Of a stretch of DNA of 64,000 nucleotides, positions 12,421 to 24,420 are shown in pieces. The stretch's first letter is position 1; every line of letters starts with the position of its first letter. Source of the stretch: Balaenoptera acutorostrata. Taxonomy: Eukaryota; Chordata; Mammalia; Artiodactyla; Balaenopteridae. The notes beneath the pieces are model-generated. The model searched no databases, had not been told where the DNA came from, and saw only the letters and a list, made by a program, of their open reading frames with translations. Where the stretch lies: positions 63,298,405 through 63,362,404 of the forward strand of contig NC_080067.1 of assembly GCF_949987535.1 (NCBI RefSeq), written 5' to 3'. Made by a program: the position numbers and the translations under genes.

Positions 12421-12475
12421 AAAAAAATCCCCAGGTAACTCATAAGTACACTACAGTTTGCGAAGCACCGATAAA
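12421..12475 (+). mobile_element. Old DNA-transposon fragment, right part
   Basis: Continues the element interrupted at 10528 (ccccaggtaactcataag, then agtttgcgaagcacc), as expected for the far end of the same hAT-class MER repeat. Confidence 0.45.
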
Positions 12476-12849
12476 GTCCTTTCCATGAGGATTCTAAGAT
12501 CCTTAACATTAAGAAATAGTTTTTTCCTCTCTCTTTCCACCTCAGTCTTAGTCACTTGAGGTTCTTTAGTGTCCAATAATGATTTGGACTAATATGGGCT
12601 TGAAAAATGAAAAACATACTAATGTTAATATGGTTGCAAGAAGGTTCTGAAAGTGATGGCATCTTTTCCACCTTGACTATACTGAGGCCAAGGAAATGCA
12701 GCCAATAATCAGAGATTCTTTTCTTTTCTTTTCTACCTGACCTTTTCGGGTGAGGTAGTGTTAGTCTCACATAAAAGAGCTGTGGGTTGAACAGGTGAAA
12801 ATAGACTTTGAGGAAATCAAATGGAGAGACCACTTGTAGCAGAATTTCA

Positions 12850-13380
12850 GATTCAGGTGGATAATTGTCAGTATACCCTTTCTGTAGGACAATTTGCCAA
12901 CATGTATTAAGAAAACTAAATCTCTTTGACCCAGTGATACCACTTCTAAGAATTTATCTAAAATACATAATCAAAGATGCACACAAAGATTAATGATTGA
13001 AAATTTTGTATGTTCCATTATTTATGTTAGTGAAAGTTATGTCACTTAGATATTCAACCCAATAATGGAATGATTAATTAGATGATGATGTAGCCACATG
13101 ATGAATTAATATGCAGCTAATAAAATTTTATTTTTGATTTGCGAAAAGCTCACAATATTGTAAATGTAAAGGTAAGCTCACCAAATAAAAGTGGAGTATG
13201 ATCCAAATTTTATACAAAGTACTTACACATAGAAAAGAAATATATCAAAATATCAACAGTAGTTATTGCTCAGTTTTAAATTGTGGGAATATTTTATTTA
13301 TTTATTATTTTTATTATTTACCAAATTTTTTACAGTGTGTTATTTCTATCATTAGGAAAAAAATTAAATAACAACAAAAT
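12850..13380 (+). mobile_element. Old L1M fragment
   Basis: Contains the conserved L1 ORF2 tail signature acccagtgataccacttcta, followed by aatcaaagatgcacacaaag and an AT-rich L1M 3' UTR. Multiple stops. Dead. Confidence 0.75.
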
Positions 13381-14207
13381 GTATAGTCGGTACTCCTTGA
13401 TTACTGCTTCTGATTTCAAGTCTTGAGTTGGAAAAGAGAGTGTATTTTTGAAGGAATATTCTATCACTTTTTTCTACTTACTGCCCCTATATTTGGAAAA
13501 CGACCCTCCACGGACAATAAATATTCCCTTTGAAAATGACAAAGGTCTGACTACAGACATCCCTTCCTTTATTCTTCTACTAAACTCAAGAATATAGCAG
13601 TAATTTTATCCAAGGTTAAAAGTCCATTACCCATAGTGAAGGAACTTTAAAAACAAAGTTTTACTTTGGAATAAATATAGATGCACAGAGTAGTAAAGAT
13701 AATACAGAGAGGTGTGTTGTGCCCTTCGCCCAATTCCCTCTTGAAGCAACGTTTAAACATGAATTATTTGCTGGATTTCATTTCTTTATCCTTATAGCAG
13801 GAGACTAGTGCTGAGCAGCTGTGTCATCAGTTCTAAAGGCAAGTCCAGTCCTTTCAGTTTCTCTATTTTGAAAACGGGGAAATAACTTTTTTCTTAGCTT
13901 CCCACGGTGACTCTGAGTCATAGATGTTTACAAAGAAATCTCAGCCTGTTATATTGTATCATTTCTTCTGCCAAATCCATGTGTAAATGTAACCTCTTAG
14001 TTGCAGTTTCAGTTCGAGTGCATTTGCGCTGAGCTTCTCTCTTTATAGGGAATTACCAGGTACTGCTGGTACTCTGTTCAGCCAAGTTGATGTAATGGAT
14101 GCAGAGAAAGAGGATGGAAAAACTAGTCTTGACTGATATAAACTTCTCTATTGTTTTTAATGTGTTGAGGCTTCAACATAACTGAAACTTAAAACAGTGA
14201 GGATTGG
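13381..14207. other. Single-copy stretch, nothing recognised
   Basis: No gene or identifiable repeat. Confidence 0.45.
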
Positions 14208-14575
14208 GCTTCCCTGGTGGCGCAGTGGTTAAGAATCCGCCTGCCAACACAGGGGACACAGGTTCGAGCCCTGGCCTGGGAAGATCCCACATGCCACAGA
14301 ACAACTAAGCCTGTGCGCCACAACTACTGAGCCTGCGCTCTGGAACCCGCGAGCCACAACTACTGAAGCCCGTGAGGCACAACTACTGAAGCCCGCATGC
14401 CACAACTACTGAAACCCATGCGCCTAGAGCCCATGCTCCACAAGAGAAGCCATCGCAACGAGAAGCCCTTGCACCGCAAAGAAGAGTAGCCCCTACTCGC
14501 CACAACTAGAGAAAACCTGCGCGCAGCAACGAAGACCCAACGCAGCCAAAATAATTAATTAATTAATTAATTAAA
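14208..14575 (+). mobile_element. Long CHR-type SINE with expanded internal block
   Basis: Complete SINE in + orientation. Between about 14320 and 14425 it has four occurrences of cacaactactga, compared with one or two in most other copies here. The tail is (TTAA)n. The flanks share gaggattg, a partly decayed target duplication. Confidence 0.95.
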
Positions 14576-14734
14576 TCAAAAAACAATTGAGGATTGAAAA
14601 AAATAATACCCTATTAAAAGACATCTGCTTGATGATGAGATTCAAACCAAACCAAACAAAGTGACAAAACCTGACTACTTTTCTTAACCATTGTTAATGG
14701 TAAAATCACGGAGGCTCAGAGATGGCAGGAGTCA

Positions 14735-14880
14735 ATGGTTAAGTGGGCACTCTGGAGTCACTTTGCCCAGATTTAAATTGTGGCTCTGCCGCTTATGAGC
14801 TGTGTGGCCCTGGGCAATTTCTTATTCCTCAATTTCTTTATCTTCCTGGCCCATAGTAGGCACTCAAGAAGTATTAGCTA
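14735..14880 (+). repeat. MIR fragment
   Basis: Typical MIR wording: gggcactctggagtcac, gtggctctgccgcttatgagc, tgtgtggccctgggcaa, ending near taggcactcaag. Confidence 0.8.
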
Positions 14881-14968
14881 TCATTCCCGTTGTAGAAATT
14901 ATAAATAGTGAATTCACATTCTTTGGGATTACCAACCCCACTTTACTCACATTATTCAAGAAATCTTT

Positions 14969-15172
14969 TTTTTTTTTTAGAGTTTGAGTAGGATTGGTAT
15001 TAATTCTTCTTTAAAAGTTTGATAAATTTCACCAGTGACAACCATCTGGTCCTGGACTTTTGTTTGTTGGGAGGTTTCTGATTACTGACTCAATCTCCTT
15101 ACTAGGAATCAGTCTGTTCAGATATTCTATTTCTTCATGATTCAGTGTTAGTAGGTTGTATGTTTCTAGGAA
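14969..15172 (-). mobile_element. L1 internal ORF2 fragment with its own poly(A) and TSD
   Basis: The minus strand matches the L1 ORF2 segment leading into the RT domain (the [11 protein letters not shown] region seen intact at 59630 here). It then ends abruptly in a run of A (T run on + at about 14969-14979). A perfect 13-bp duplication, tcaagaaatcttt, flanks it at 14956-14968 and 15173-15185. It is therefore a separate insertion of an L1 transcript that ended inside ORF2. Confidence 0.85.
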
Positions 15173-15305
15173 TCAAGAAATCTTTAAAACCAGTGTAAAG
15201 TTGCATATGTACTGCGATAATGTTGATTTACAGGACACTAAGATACACTTCAATTTTAGCCTTTAACAAGTGATTCTATATAATCTCACGTGTCTACTTG
15301 TTTTT

Positions 15306-15442
15306 AATTTAATTTAATTTTTAATTTTTTGGCCACACCGTGTGGCATGTGGGATACTCTTTCCCCGACCAGGGATCAAACCTGCGTCCCCCCCTCATTG
15401 GAAGCGCAGAGTCTTAACCACTGGACAGCCAGGGAAGTCCCC
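15306..15442 (-). mobile_element. Short CHR-type SINE, reverse
   Basis: Minus-strand short SINE: the + strand shows ggccacaccgtgtggcatgt, ccagggatcaaacctgcg and ccagggaagtcccc. It is flanked by acttgttttt at 15296-15305 and by acttgtttta at 15443-15452. Confidence 0.93.
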
Positions 15443-15452
15443 ACTTGTTTTA

Positions 15453-15826
15453 TTTATTTATTTATTTATATTATTATTATTGTTATTTTGGTTGCATTGG
15501 GTCTTCATTGCTGTGCATGGGCTTTCTCTCTAGTTGTGGTGAGCAGGGGCTACTCTTCATTGCGGTGCATGGGCTTCTCATTTGCGGAGGCTTCAGCTTC
15601 TCTTGTTGCAGAGCACCGGCTCTGGGCACGCAGGCTTCAGTACTTGCAGCATGCAGTCTCAGTAGTTGTTGCTCACAGGCTCTAGAGCCCAGGCTCAGTA
15701 GTTGTGGCACACGGGCTTCGTTGATCCGCGGGATGTGGGATCTTCCCGGAACAGGGATCAAACCCGTGTCCCCTGCATTGGCAGGCAGATTCTTAACCAC
15801 TGTGCCACCAGGGAAGCCCCCCACCC
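15453..15826 (-). mobile_element. Long CHR-type SINE, reverse, adjoining the previous one
   Basis: Complete minus-strand long SINE beginning directly after the middle copy of the acttgtttt(t/a) repeat and ending at acttgttttt, 15827-15836. Overlapping open frames on both strands are SINE translations. Confidence 0.93.
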
Positions 15827-15836
15827 ACTTGTTTTT

Positions 15837-17204
15837 AAATGGCTGGAATTCTTTTCTCTCAACACACATCTTCAGGTGCCCAGTTGAACAAATTTCCTGT
15901 CTACGCCTGTGTTTGTCTCCCATAAACATTCAGGTATCCTAACATTTTTATGTTCATTTTATGTAGAAATTGAAAAGTTATTTGAGAGAAAATCAAATGA
16001 GATTATTAACCATAGGGCCACCACTTTTCAGGCCAAGAGCCCAGGACAGGGATAATTTGGCTTTGTCTATCCAGTGAAGGAGTACCAAAATTGAAAAACA
16101 AATAAAAAATCCCTGTCATTTTGCCAAGCTAATGGAGGAGTATTTCCCTAATCCACATAAAGGCATCCTATGAGCTAATTAATTAGTTCAATTAAAAGTA
16201 GAAGAAACATTGACGTGCACAATGTATAAGAGCGCATGTTAGAAAAAATACTCAAATAGTTACAAACTCTTCTTAAATAGCAAGTATCAGATTATAACAG
16301 TCTTCAAGTCTTCTTAAGTGCTCCAGCATCCCTTAGAAATATTGTACATTCTCAGGTCATAGAATTACAGAATTTTAGAAACATGAGAAATCCTAAGGAT
16401 GGTGCAGCCCAACCCTTCATTTTACAAAGGATAACAAGTGCCCCAGTGGAACTGAGTTGCTTAAGGGCATTGGATACATCTAGTAGCTGAACCCAAATAT
16501 TCTGACCCCCTGTAATGACAGCAGTAACAATTTTCTGGTGCACAGCTCTGAACACTTTTCCTTATGCTATTTAACTCTCACTGTCTTTATTTTTCCTTCT
16601 CTCCATCATAAGCCAGCCTGTCATTCCCAAGGTCCTGGTATCCTCTAGGAGAAGCCTGGGAAACGGTTTGTCTCCTTCACGGCCCTTTTCTCGTACCATG
16701 CACAATCCCACCCACTACTTGATACTGTCATTAAGTACAGAGGGGTTTGTGTTTATTATCCAAGTCCATACAGATAAGATATAGTGTAAAGAAGCAGAAT
16801 TTACTATTACATGAAAATACTAATGAAATCACTGATCAAATTCCAACATCTTTAACACTGGTCTTTTCTTGTCCATGGAGTCTACAACTTGGTCAGTCAT
16901 CTCTATCTGATTTTTAGATATGGTCAACATCTGCTAAAAGAATGGGAATACAGTGCAAACTGACTGAAAACTGAAGTTGTAAATCTTGTTAAAGTTGCCA
17001 GACAGAATTCCATGAGGTCTGTAGCTGTAAAATCAGTCCTAAGAAACAGAGTTTCTTACTTCCCTCCTTCTAATTTTTCAAAGACAGCTAATGTCATTGA
17101 TAATGATGATCTGACACAGTTTAAGATTAAACTTGTTAATTAAACAAAAGAAGTAGACAAGAATCACACCACAATAGGCATCTTTCAAAAGAATGATTTA
17201 ATAT
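15837..17204. other. Non-coding stretch with a MIR-like segment
   Basis: No gene seen. Around 16360-16545 is a weak MIR-like segment (cattttacaaaggataac, then gctgaacccaaatattctgac). The rest is unassigned. Confidence 0.45.
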
Positions 17205-17220
17205 AAAAATCAATGAACCG

Positions 17221-17419
17221 GGACTTCCCTGGTGGTCCAGTGGTTGGGACTTCGCCTTCCAATGCAGGGGGTGCAGGTTCCATCCCTGGTCAGGGAGCTA
17301 AGATCCCACATGCCTCGCGGCCAAAAAACCAAACATAGAACAGAAACAATATTGTAACAAATTCAATAAAGACTTAAAAAAAAAAAAACGAAAAATGGTC
17401 CACATCAAAAAAAAAAAAA
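17221..17419 (+). mobile_element. Short CHR-type SINE with full 3' tail, 16-bp TSD
   Basis: The head is gggacttccctggtggtcc and the body reads to gcggccaaaaaacc. It keeps the longer family tail with caataaagacttaaa and atggtccacatc before the final A run. A perfect duplication, aaaaatcaatgaaccg, lies at 17205-17220 and 17420-17435. Confidence 0.96.
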
Positions 17420-17435
17420 AAAAATCAATGAACCG

Positions 17436-19515
17436 TCTTTTAAATTATGCTACAAGTATCAAATATATTTTGTTCAATCAATTGCTCCAAAACAAAGTTA
17501 AGACTTGATTCATTCTAAGGCTTTGTGCATAGTCTCAACTCCAACCTAAATTTTGTTCAATATAAGATAAATTGAATTTATTTTCATAATTTGCTCCTTT
17601 TAAAGATCAAGTTTCAATCAAATAGTTATTTATCATCTGCTGTAAAAGTATGGTCCCCTTCTTTAAGTGATCTTTTTGTAACACCATAGCTCCTCAGAGA
17701 GGGAATGTATGCATACATTAACAAAGATTAGAAGACTAGAAAGACAGAGTAAAATCTTAGTACAAAATAGGTCATCTCTGGAGTGGTAGTGTGGCAAGTG
17801 ATTTTTGTGTTCTTCTGTGACTTTCTCTAAATTTTTCAAAATTTTCTAAAAAATGAATACATCCTGCTCTTGAAATATGAAAATATTTACCTTTAAAAAG
17901 ACAGAATTCTCCTTCCACTCCATCTCCTCATAATCCCCCACTCCCACCAAGAACCTGAAGCATTGAGGCTGCAGTTCCTCTTTCTACTAAGACACTAATT
18001 ATTCCTGCTGTTTTCAAGCATAGAACCACTTCTACTGCCTGTCATCGATGCAGTTAATCTTCAATTTTGCAATTCAAAATTAAAATAATTTATATTTCTG
18101 AGTAAGTTTGCAATTATTCTAAAGCTTTTCATGACCCTCCTTTTTCAAGCAAGGGAGGTGGTGTAAGTAACATCTGACAGGTGGAAATCTCTTAATTTTT
18201 TGTCTGACTTTTCTGGCCTTGGGGTGTAAAGCTAGTCCTGAGAAATAAAGTATCTTATCTTCCTCCCCCTAAAAGATAGTGAGCCTTTTATGATTTTTAT
18301 CCTTTATCACGTCAAGTGTAGGAAGTCCTTACCCTGAAGCCCTTCTTCTAGCAACAATCAGCTAATGGGCCAGTGGTCTGTTAAGGCCAACCCTGGTTCA
18401 TGATCATAAAACCATGATGCCCACATATATAAGAAGCCATAGACATAGTTCTGCTGGCTGGAAAACAAGGGCTCACCCTCTTTCTATCCCAAAGACAATT
18501 TAATGTTTTCTTTTATTTATTTATTTCCTTTATTTGTCTGTTTTCCTGTGTATGCTCTGTCTCTTTCCACAACGGAGAATACTTTTTCCCTTCTAATGCC
18601 AGAATTGTATGGCTGACAACAAAAGACCCGTAAAATGAAAGAGTAAAATAGAAATAGGAGTTAAAAAGTCAAGGATTGAGAAAATTATAAATAAATAGTA
18701 ATACATTTGTAATTAATTAACATATACTACATTATAAACATATTTTTAGTCAATTTATAAGTAAGTAGTATAAGTTACAAATAGGATTAGGAAGAAGAAA
18801 AGGCTCATAAAGGCACAGGTCTTGAAAAACTATATAGTTGTTATTGTTGAGCTTCAAATTTCACTCTAAGCTGCCTGGCAATTAAAGCTAAAAGAAAGAA
18901 ATAATCAGCATAATTTCATTTTCCTTCGTTAATTCAGTGGGGGACTCTATAGTAGATTTATATGATAAAGCAATTATTGAAATCACAAATGGCAGAAAAC
19001 CTGTGACAAACAGACAATGGTTTCTCATGATACTAAATATAACCTCTATTATTGACTAAAAAAATTGTTACCTTTTACCAGATAATGGTTTAAATAATCT
19101 TTTGATATTCTCCGTACATTATTTAGATGGCTTATTTCCATTTTCACTTTAAGAGAATTTTTTTTCTTTTCTGACAGTGTCCTAATAAAGATTAGGGTTA
19201 GAAAATGTTAACTAAAGTAAATATATTTAAAGAGTTTTATTACAATCAATATAGTTTAAATAATTTTGAATTATCCCTCACCCGTTCCTTCTTAAGCCTC
19301 TTCCGTCTCTCAAAATTGCGGAATTCAGACCCCAAAGAAAGGACTTTAGCACTTTTCTTGTTCTGTCTCCTCATTCAGCAGTTATGGGTGTATTTTCTCA
19401 GTGTCTTAGTCTCTGAAAATGTATAAAGTACAATTTCCAAATTGTAAAAAAAGTGACTCTCAGGTAAATAAAAAATGAACACGTGTCTAAGATTTTATTC
19501 AACTTGTTAATTAAT
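17436..19515. other. AT-rich single-copy stretch
   Basis: No gene, exon or confident repeat over about 2 kb. Short frames, including 19205-19426, lack coding features. Confidence 0.5.
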
Positions 19516-19526
19516 AAAGGAACCAG

Positions 19527-19650
19527 GGAATTCCCTGGCAGTCCAGTGGTTAGGACTCATTAGGACTTGCGCTTTCACTGCCGTTGCTTGGGTTCAATCC
19601 ATGGGCCGGCAACTAAGATGCCGCAAGCAGCACAGCGCGTCAAAAAAAAA
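19527..19650 (+). mobile_element. Short CHR-type SINE with 11-bp TSD
   Basis: The head is ggaattccctggcagtcc, with a small internal duplication (ggactcattaggact). It is flanked by aaaggaaccag at 19516-19526 and 19651-19661. Confidence 0.93.
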
Positions 19651-19837
19651 AAAGGAACCAGAAGATATTAAAATCAGTTCAAAGAGCAAATGAGAAACTG
19701 GCCTGACAAAGGCAGACTAATTGATTTCTGTCTTAGGTATAAAACTGGGTAACTCTCCAGCAGAGCCACACACCACGAGCTATAGGGTTCTTTTCACTGG
19801 TTAGAAATTATTTGCATCTCTGCAGGATGAAGAAAGT

Positions 19838-20476
19838 CGATCTTCATTATTTGCAGAGTCCTTATCTGCGAAATTCTGCTCATTAAAACTTATTTGTAAC
19901 CCCCAGATTAATACTCACTACGCTTTTGTGGTCATTCGAGAACATGCACAGAGCAGCGAAAAATTTGAGTTGCCTGATGTGCATGCTCGCAGCTGAGGTC
20001 AAACAAAATGACACTCTGCCTTCTTCTTGAAGCTCTCACATTGTCAACAAGTGTCTTTTTTTGTGGTCTATTGAGTGCCATGTTTTTTACATTTTTGTGG
20101 TTTTCTGTTGGTGATTTCACTGTTTAAAATGGCATAGTGCTGAAGTGCTGTCTAGTGTTCCTATTGCAAGCAGGCGGTGGCGTGCCTTGCGTGTGGTGTG
20201 TATTAGATACGCTTTGTTCAGGCATGAGTTATAGTGCTATCAGCCATGAGTTCAATGCTAATGAATAAACACTATATATGTATATATTAAATAAGGTATT
20301 TCAAACAGAAACACTCGTAAAATAAGGTTCTATATTGCTCAGTTAATGAAAATGTGACCAGAAGCTCTCAGGAACTTAACATTGTATTTCCCATAGAAGC
20401 AGCAGTATTTGCTAATTCAGTGTTCATGGCGTCTTTATAGAACACTACTGGGATTAATGAGACTCAGCTGTATCTA
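19838..20476. mobile_element. Tigger-type DNA transposon, internally deleted
   Basis: Follows the Tigger pattern: atcttcattatttgc at the left, ggcatgagttatagtgct in the middle, and gaacactactgggattaatgag with cagctgta at the right. It has no transposase frame. It is the same structural form as the copy at 51748-52335. Confidence 0.75.
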
Positions 20477-20838
20477 TAAATTAATCTCCGAAGAATTATA
20501 AAAGAGGCCTGGAAATAGAAAGTCAAACCAGCACTGGACGGCGAGAACATGTGGTAACCCTTTCCCTTATTTCCAAATTTCAGATAATATTTCTAGTAAT
20601 ATTTAATTAGCTTTGTAAAATGCCTTCACACCACTAGAGTTCTCTGCTCTTTTCTGAAACTGTGAAACACAAAGCAGGACATATTTCTCCACTAACATTT
20701 TGATCAGTACCATGTGGAGTGCCTTTTCCCCCTTCTAACTCCAGAAATGCATTGTCTTCCAACATATAAAATGCAGTCTCCTGTGCTTTAAACATCATCA
20801 CTTTAAATTCATATTTAAGCTGTTATTCACTGACTCTT

Positions 20839-21115
20839 TTTTTTTTTTATAAATTTATTTTATTTATTTATTTTTGGCTGCATTGGGTCTTTGTTGCTGC
20901 ACGCGGGCTTTCTCTAGTTGTGGCGAGTGGGGGCTACTCTTCATTGCGGTGCGCGGGCTTCTCACTGCGGTGGCTTATCTTGTTGCGGAGCACAGGCTCT
21001 AGTCACGCGGGCTTAGTTGCTCCGCGGCATGTGGGATCTTCCCGGACCAGGGCTCGAACCCATGTCCCCTGCCTTGGCAGGCGGATTCTTAACCACTGTG
21101 CCACCAGGGAAGCCC
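20839..21115 (-). mobile_element. Long CHR-type SINE, reverse, lacking the internal block, 15-bp TSD
   Basis: Minus-strand SINE in which the cacaactactga block is deleted (gttgcggagcacaggctcta runs straight to the cacgcgggcttag region). A perfect duplication, tattcactgactctt, lies at 20824-20838 and 21116-21130. Confidence 0.96.
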
Positions 21116-21354
21116 TATTCACTGACTCTTAAATCCCTTTCTGCTATTCCTACTCTTTGGAAAACTTATATTTCAGTTATACAGTTATTATATCATATTT
21201 TGGTCTCAACCCAAATATAAGATGGCAAATCAAACTCTTACAGTTCCTTAGATTTGTTTGCTTTTGGAAGTTTAGAGAACCTTATTTAGGAAGTATTGTT
21301 TAGGATAAGAGCCATTTAGCTAACTTAAAAAATTTGCTATATACCATCAGAAGA

Positions 21355-21480
21355 CATTTCATCAAGTTCTGTCACTCACTAGTTGTGTGATCACAGGTAA
21401 ATCATGTCACCACTCTGTGCCTCGGTTTCCTTATGTCTGTCTCTCAACTATAAAATGAGGTTGAGAACAACCTAACTTGC
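21355..21480 (+). repeat. MIR fragment
   Basis: MIR core: ctcactagttgtgtgatc, ctctgtgcctcggtttcctt, aaaatgaggttgaga. Confidence 0.8.
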
Positions 21481-23305
21481 ATACCTCTCAGTATTATTTT
21501 AGTGGCCAGGTACAAGTGCATAAGGCAAACAATGTCTAACCTAGTCTCAGGGATCAGGAAGTAACATTTGAGCTGAAACTTGAAGAAAATAAGGGGAAAG
21601 AAGGGATAGCTTGTGAGAAGTCTCATCTGGAAGACAGAGTGTGACACAAATCCTCACACTGTAAATCCAGTGTGACTGGAGGGTCGAGGGGGCCTATGGT
21701 GAGGCTGGATTGAGATGTGGGTTTTGTAACCGCCTTCTTTCCACTAATTGTGAATATTCTTCAAGCCATTCTTCTGTTAAACAATTGAAAATAATCACAT
21801 GTTTATTTACTTAATAAATCCCCTTTTAGATGAACATTTCCCTGCTTATTTTGCTCCACATTAAAACTGTGATATTAATCTGACGGATCTTAATCTAGCT
21901 TTTCCAGTTCCCAGCTACAGTCATCAATTCTTGCCTAAAGTTGAAGAATATTTGTATATCTTTCGCTAAACAAGAGTAAGAAAATGTAAAAAGTGAACAA
22001 GAATACCACTGACATCTCCTGCGATATTATAGGATTCCAACTGAATTTTAGGAGGACTTCCTAGTGACATAGTACAGGTTTTGATCCTATTTTAGTTGAT
22101 GTGGCAAATTACAAGCACACGTAATCCCAAAAGACATCTTAGCAGGCAGAAACTGGCCAACCCATTTTAGAAAGCAAGGTTTTACCTCAAATTCAGTAAT
22201 CTGGGTGCACAAACATACGCTGCACTGCCATGAACTGGATTACGAGGGAAAATCTAAGCCTTCAGAAACAGTTTTCAATCAAAAATTAGGAAGTTGTGTT
22301 GCCCTGTGAAAGGTGAGCTTGTGCCTGCAACTTAAAAACTGTTTAAACATCTGGCCTCACAACATAAGCATACAACTCTTTTAAAGACATATTGGCATAA
22401 ATCAAGCTGGAGAAATTGGGCCTGTAGTTAGAAAACACTTCTATTTAAAAATGGCTCCTTCTAAGGGAAATCTGAAAGAAAAAAAGAAAGCTTTCATCAG
22501 AAGCATGAGACACTTCATTATTTCAAAATCTAACCAAACCTATTTTAAATAGGAGTCATTTAAAGCAACTTGTGCTTACTCTGAATGTCTTTAGACTATA
22601 AACTAATTCCTACAGTGTTTAACAAAGAAAGGCATACTGTTAACTGTGATGAATATGCTAATAACATTTGAAGGAAGGAAGATTATACAACCACATCTTA
22701 TCACATCACCTGATTTTGTTAGAAAAATATTCTTCATGTGTTATCAGCATCTTATATTAAGTGTTTTTAAAATGGGTCATATATAGGAGCAATGCCAGTT
22801 TAAGATCTAAAATGCTAGCTCTAATTGTAAAATATGAATTTCAGTTGTAAGCTGTGACTATTTTATGACCAAGTGTTCATGACTCTGAAATAACTATATC
22901 TATTTTAATTTGAAGTGATTTATTTTATAAGGAAATAACAGCAAACTTTCAATTCAGGGACATAAAATGTTTAGTAGTACCATATAAATTAAAAGGCATA
23001 GTATATAGTAGCTTTTTTATGGCTATGTTCTATCTACATCCAAAAAGCTTAAAATATTTTACCATAAAGGTCACATTATACTATTTGGCTATTGCAATTA
23101 AAAAAATGGAAAATAAAATGGCATGTTATTCTACAGAGGCAAATATACCAGTTCCACAAATGAACATATTAATTGCTCATCGCACTTAGCTCTGAGCCTC
23201 CTGTCAGCCAAAGCAGGAAGAAAAATACAAGTTACATAATTCTTACCATATGATCAAAAGAAGCATACTATTTCTTCAGGCAATCTTTTCCTGATACTAA
23301 ATTCT
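21481..23305. other. Long AT-rich single-copy stretch
   Basis: About 1.8 kb with no recognised repeat and no coding potential. It is the longest stretch in the window without an identifiable mobile element. Confidence 0.45.
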
Positions 23306-23309
23306 AAAA

Positions 23310-23430
23310 GGAAGTGGACTTAACATTTATTTTGTATCTTATATGTGCTGGGGAATTTATAAACATGATATGATTTTTATCCTCTCAGTGAACATCATAA
23401 TAATCTATTTTCCATTCTATGAAGTGTAAG
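23310..23430 (+). repeat. MIR-like fragment
   Basis: Degenerate MIR-type sequence (gtggacttaacatttatttt, then aacatcataataatctatttt). Low identity. Confidence 0.45.
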
Positions 23431-23859
23431 TTCAAATATAGGACTGCTTAGTTTCAAGGTTTATGCTTTTTGCACATGTCCCAAATTCTTTGCACAGAGC
23501 ACTTTAAACCCTGCAATGGATCAGGATACATCTTAAGGACTTTCCTAGCAACTCAGAACCATTCTTCGTATGGTCATTTCTTCTATTTAACCTCTATAGA
23601 AATGAAGGACATACATTTTTCAAATGACTTAGTAAGGTTCTGTTCTGGGCAAGATAGCACAATTCACTCTATTTCATCCACTGAATACCACTATGAAATC
23701 TAGACAGAATACATGGAACAGCTATTTTAGGACTCTTGAAAAGTAAATCATAGCAGATAGATTGGAGAAGAAGATCAGAATTGAAGTATCACTGAACTGG
23801 TGGTGACTTCCCAATTTTTATCCCTCTAATATTCCCTAACCTGAACTGAAGGCAGCCCC

Positions 23860-24420
23860 AAACCCAGAAGTGTGATCAAAATTTGTAGCCTGAACCCGAC
23901 CAGGTCAATTACCCACTAAAACAAAAATATCAACATTCTCCATAGGATTTCAATAAGACCCTATAATATTCAAAATATCCACAGCACAATCCAAAATTAC
24001 TCAGCATCGAAAGAACCAGTAAAGTCTTGACTCACATTGGAAAAGGCAATCAATATATGCCAACACCAAAATGACACATACATTAGAATTATATGACAAA
24101 GTATTTGAAGCAGCTATTATAAAAACTCTCTAAGAAGTAAGGGTGAACAATCTTGAAACATATAGAAAGATAAAAATTCTCAGCGAAACTCTGAATACTT
24201 CCTTTTTTCTAATTCTTTTTGAACCATCCTCACCATCATGCAAGTTCTATCATTCATTAGTGAATTAAATATTTGACATGTGCTCACTTTATGTTCATAT
24301 GAAAGTTATATATTTAACTTTTTGAAAATTATACTTTGACATATGAAAAAAGACTCTCAGCAAAGAAACAGAAAATATAAAGAACCAAGTGGAAATTTTA
24401 CAGAGAGCATAAGCAAAGGT
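23860..24420 (+). mobile_element. Old L1M 5' region / ORF1 fragment
   Basis: Contains caaagtatttgaagcagcta, ttataaaaactctctaag and later ctcagcaaagaaacagaaaa, which match the region just upstream of and within ORF1 of old L1M elements. About 165 bases at 24190-24345 interrupt it, with similar sequence on either side (ctcagcgaaactc and ctcagcaaagaaac). Confidence 0.55.
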
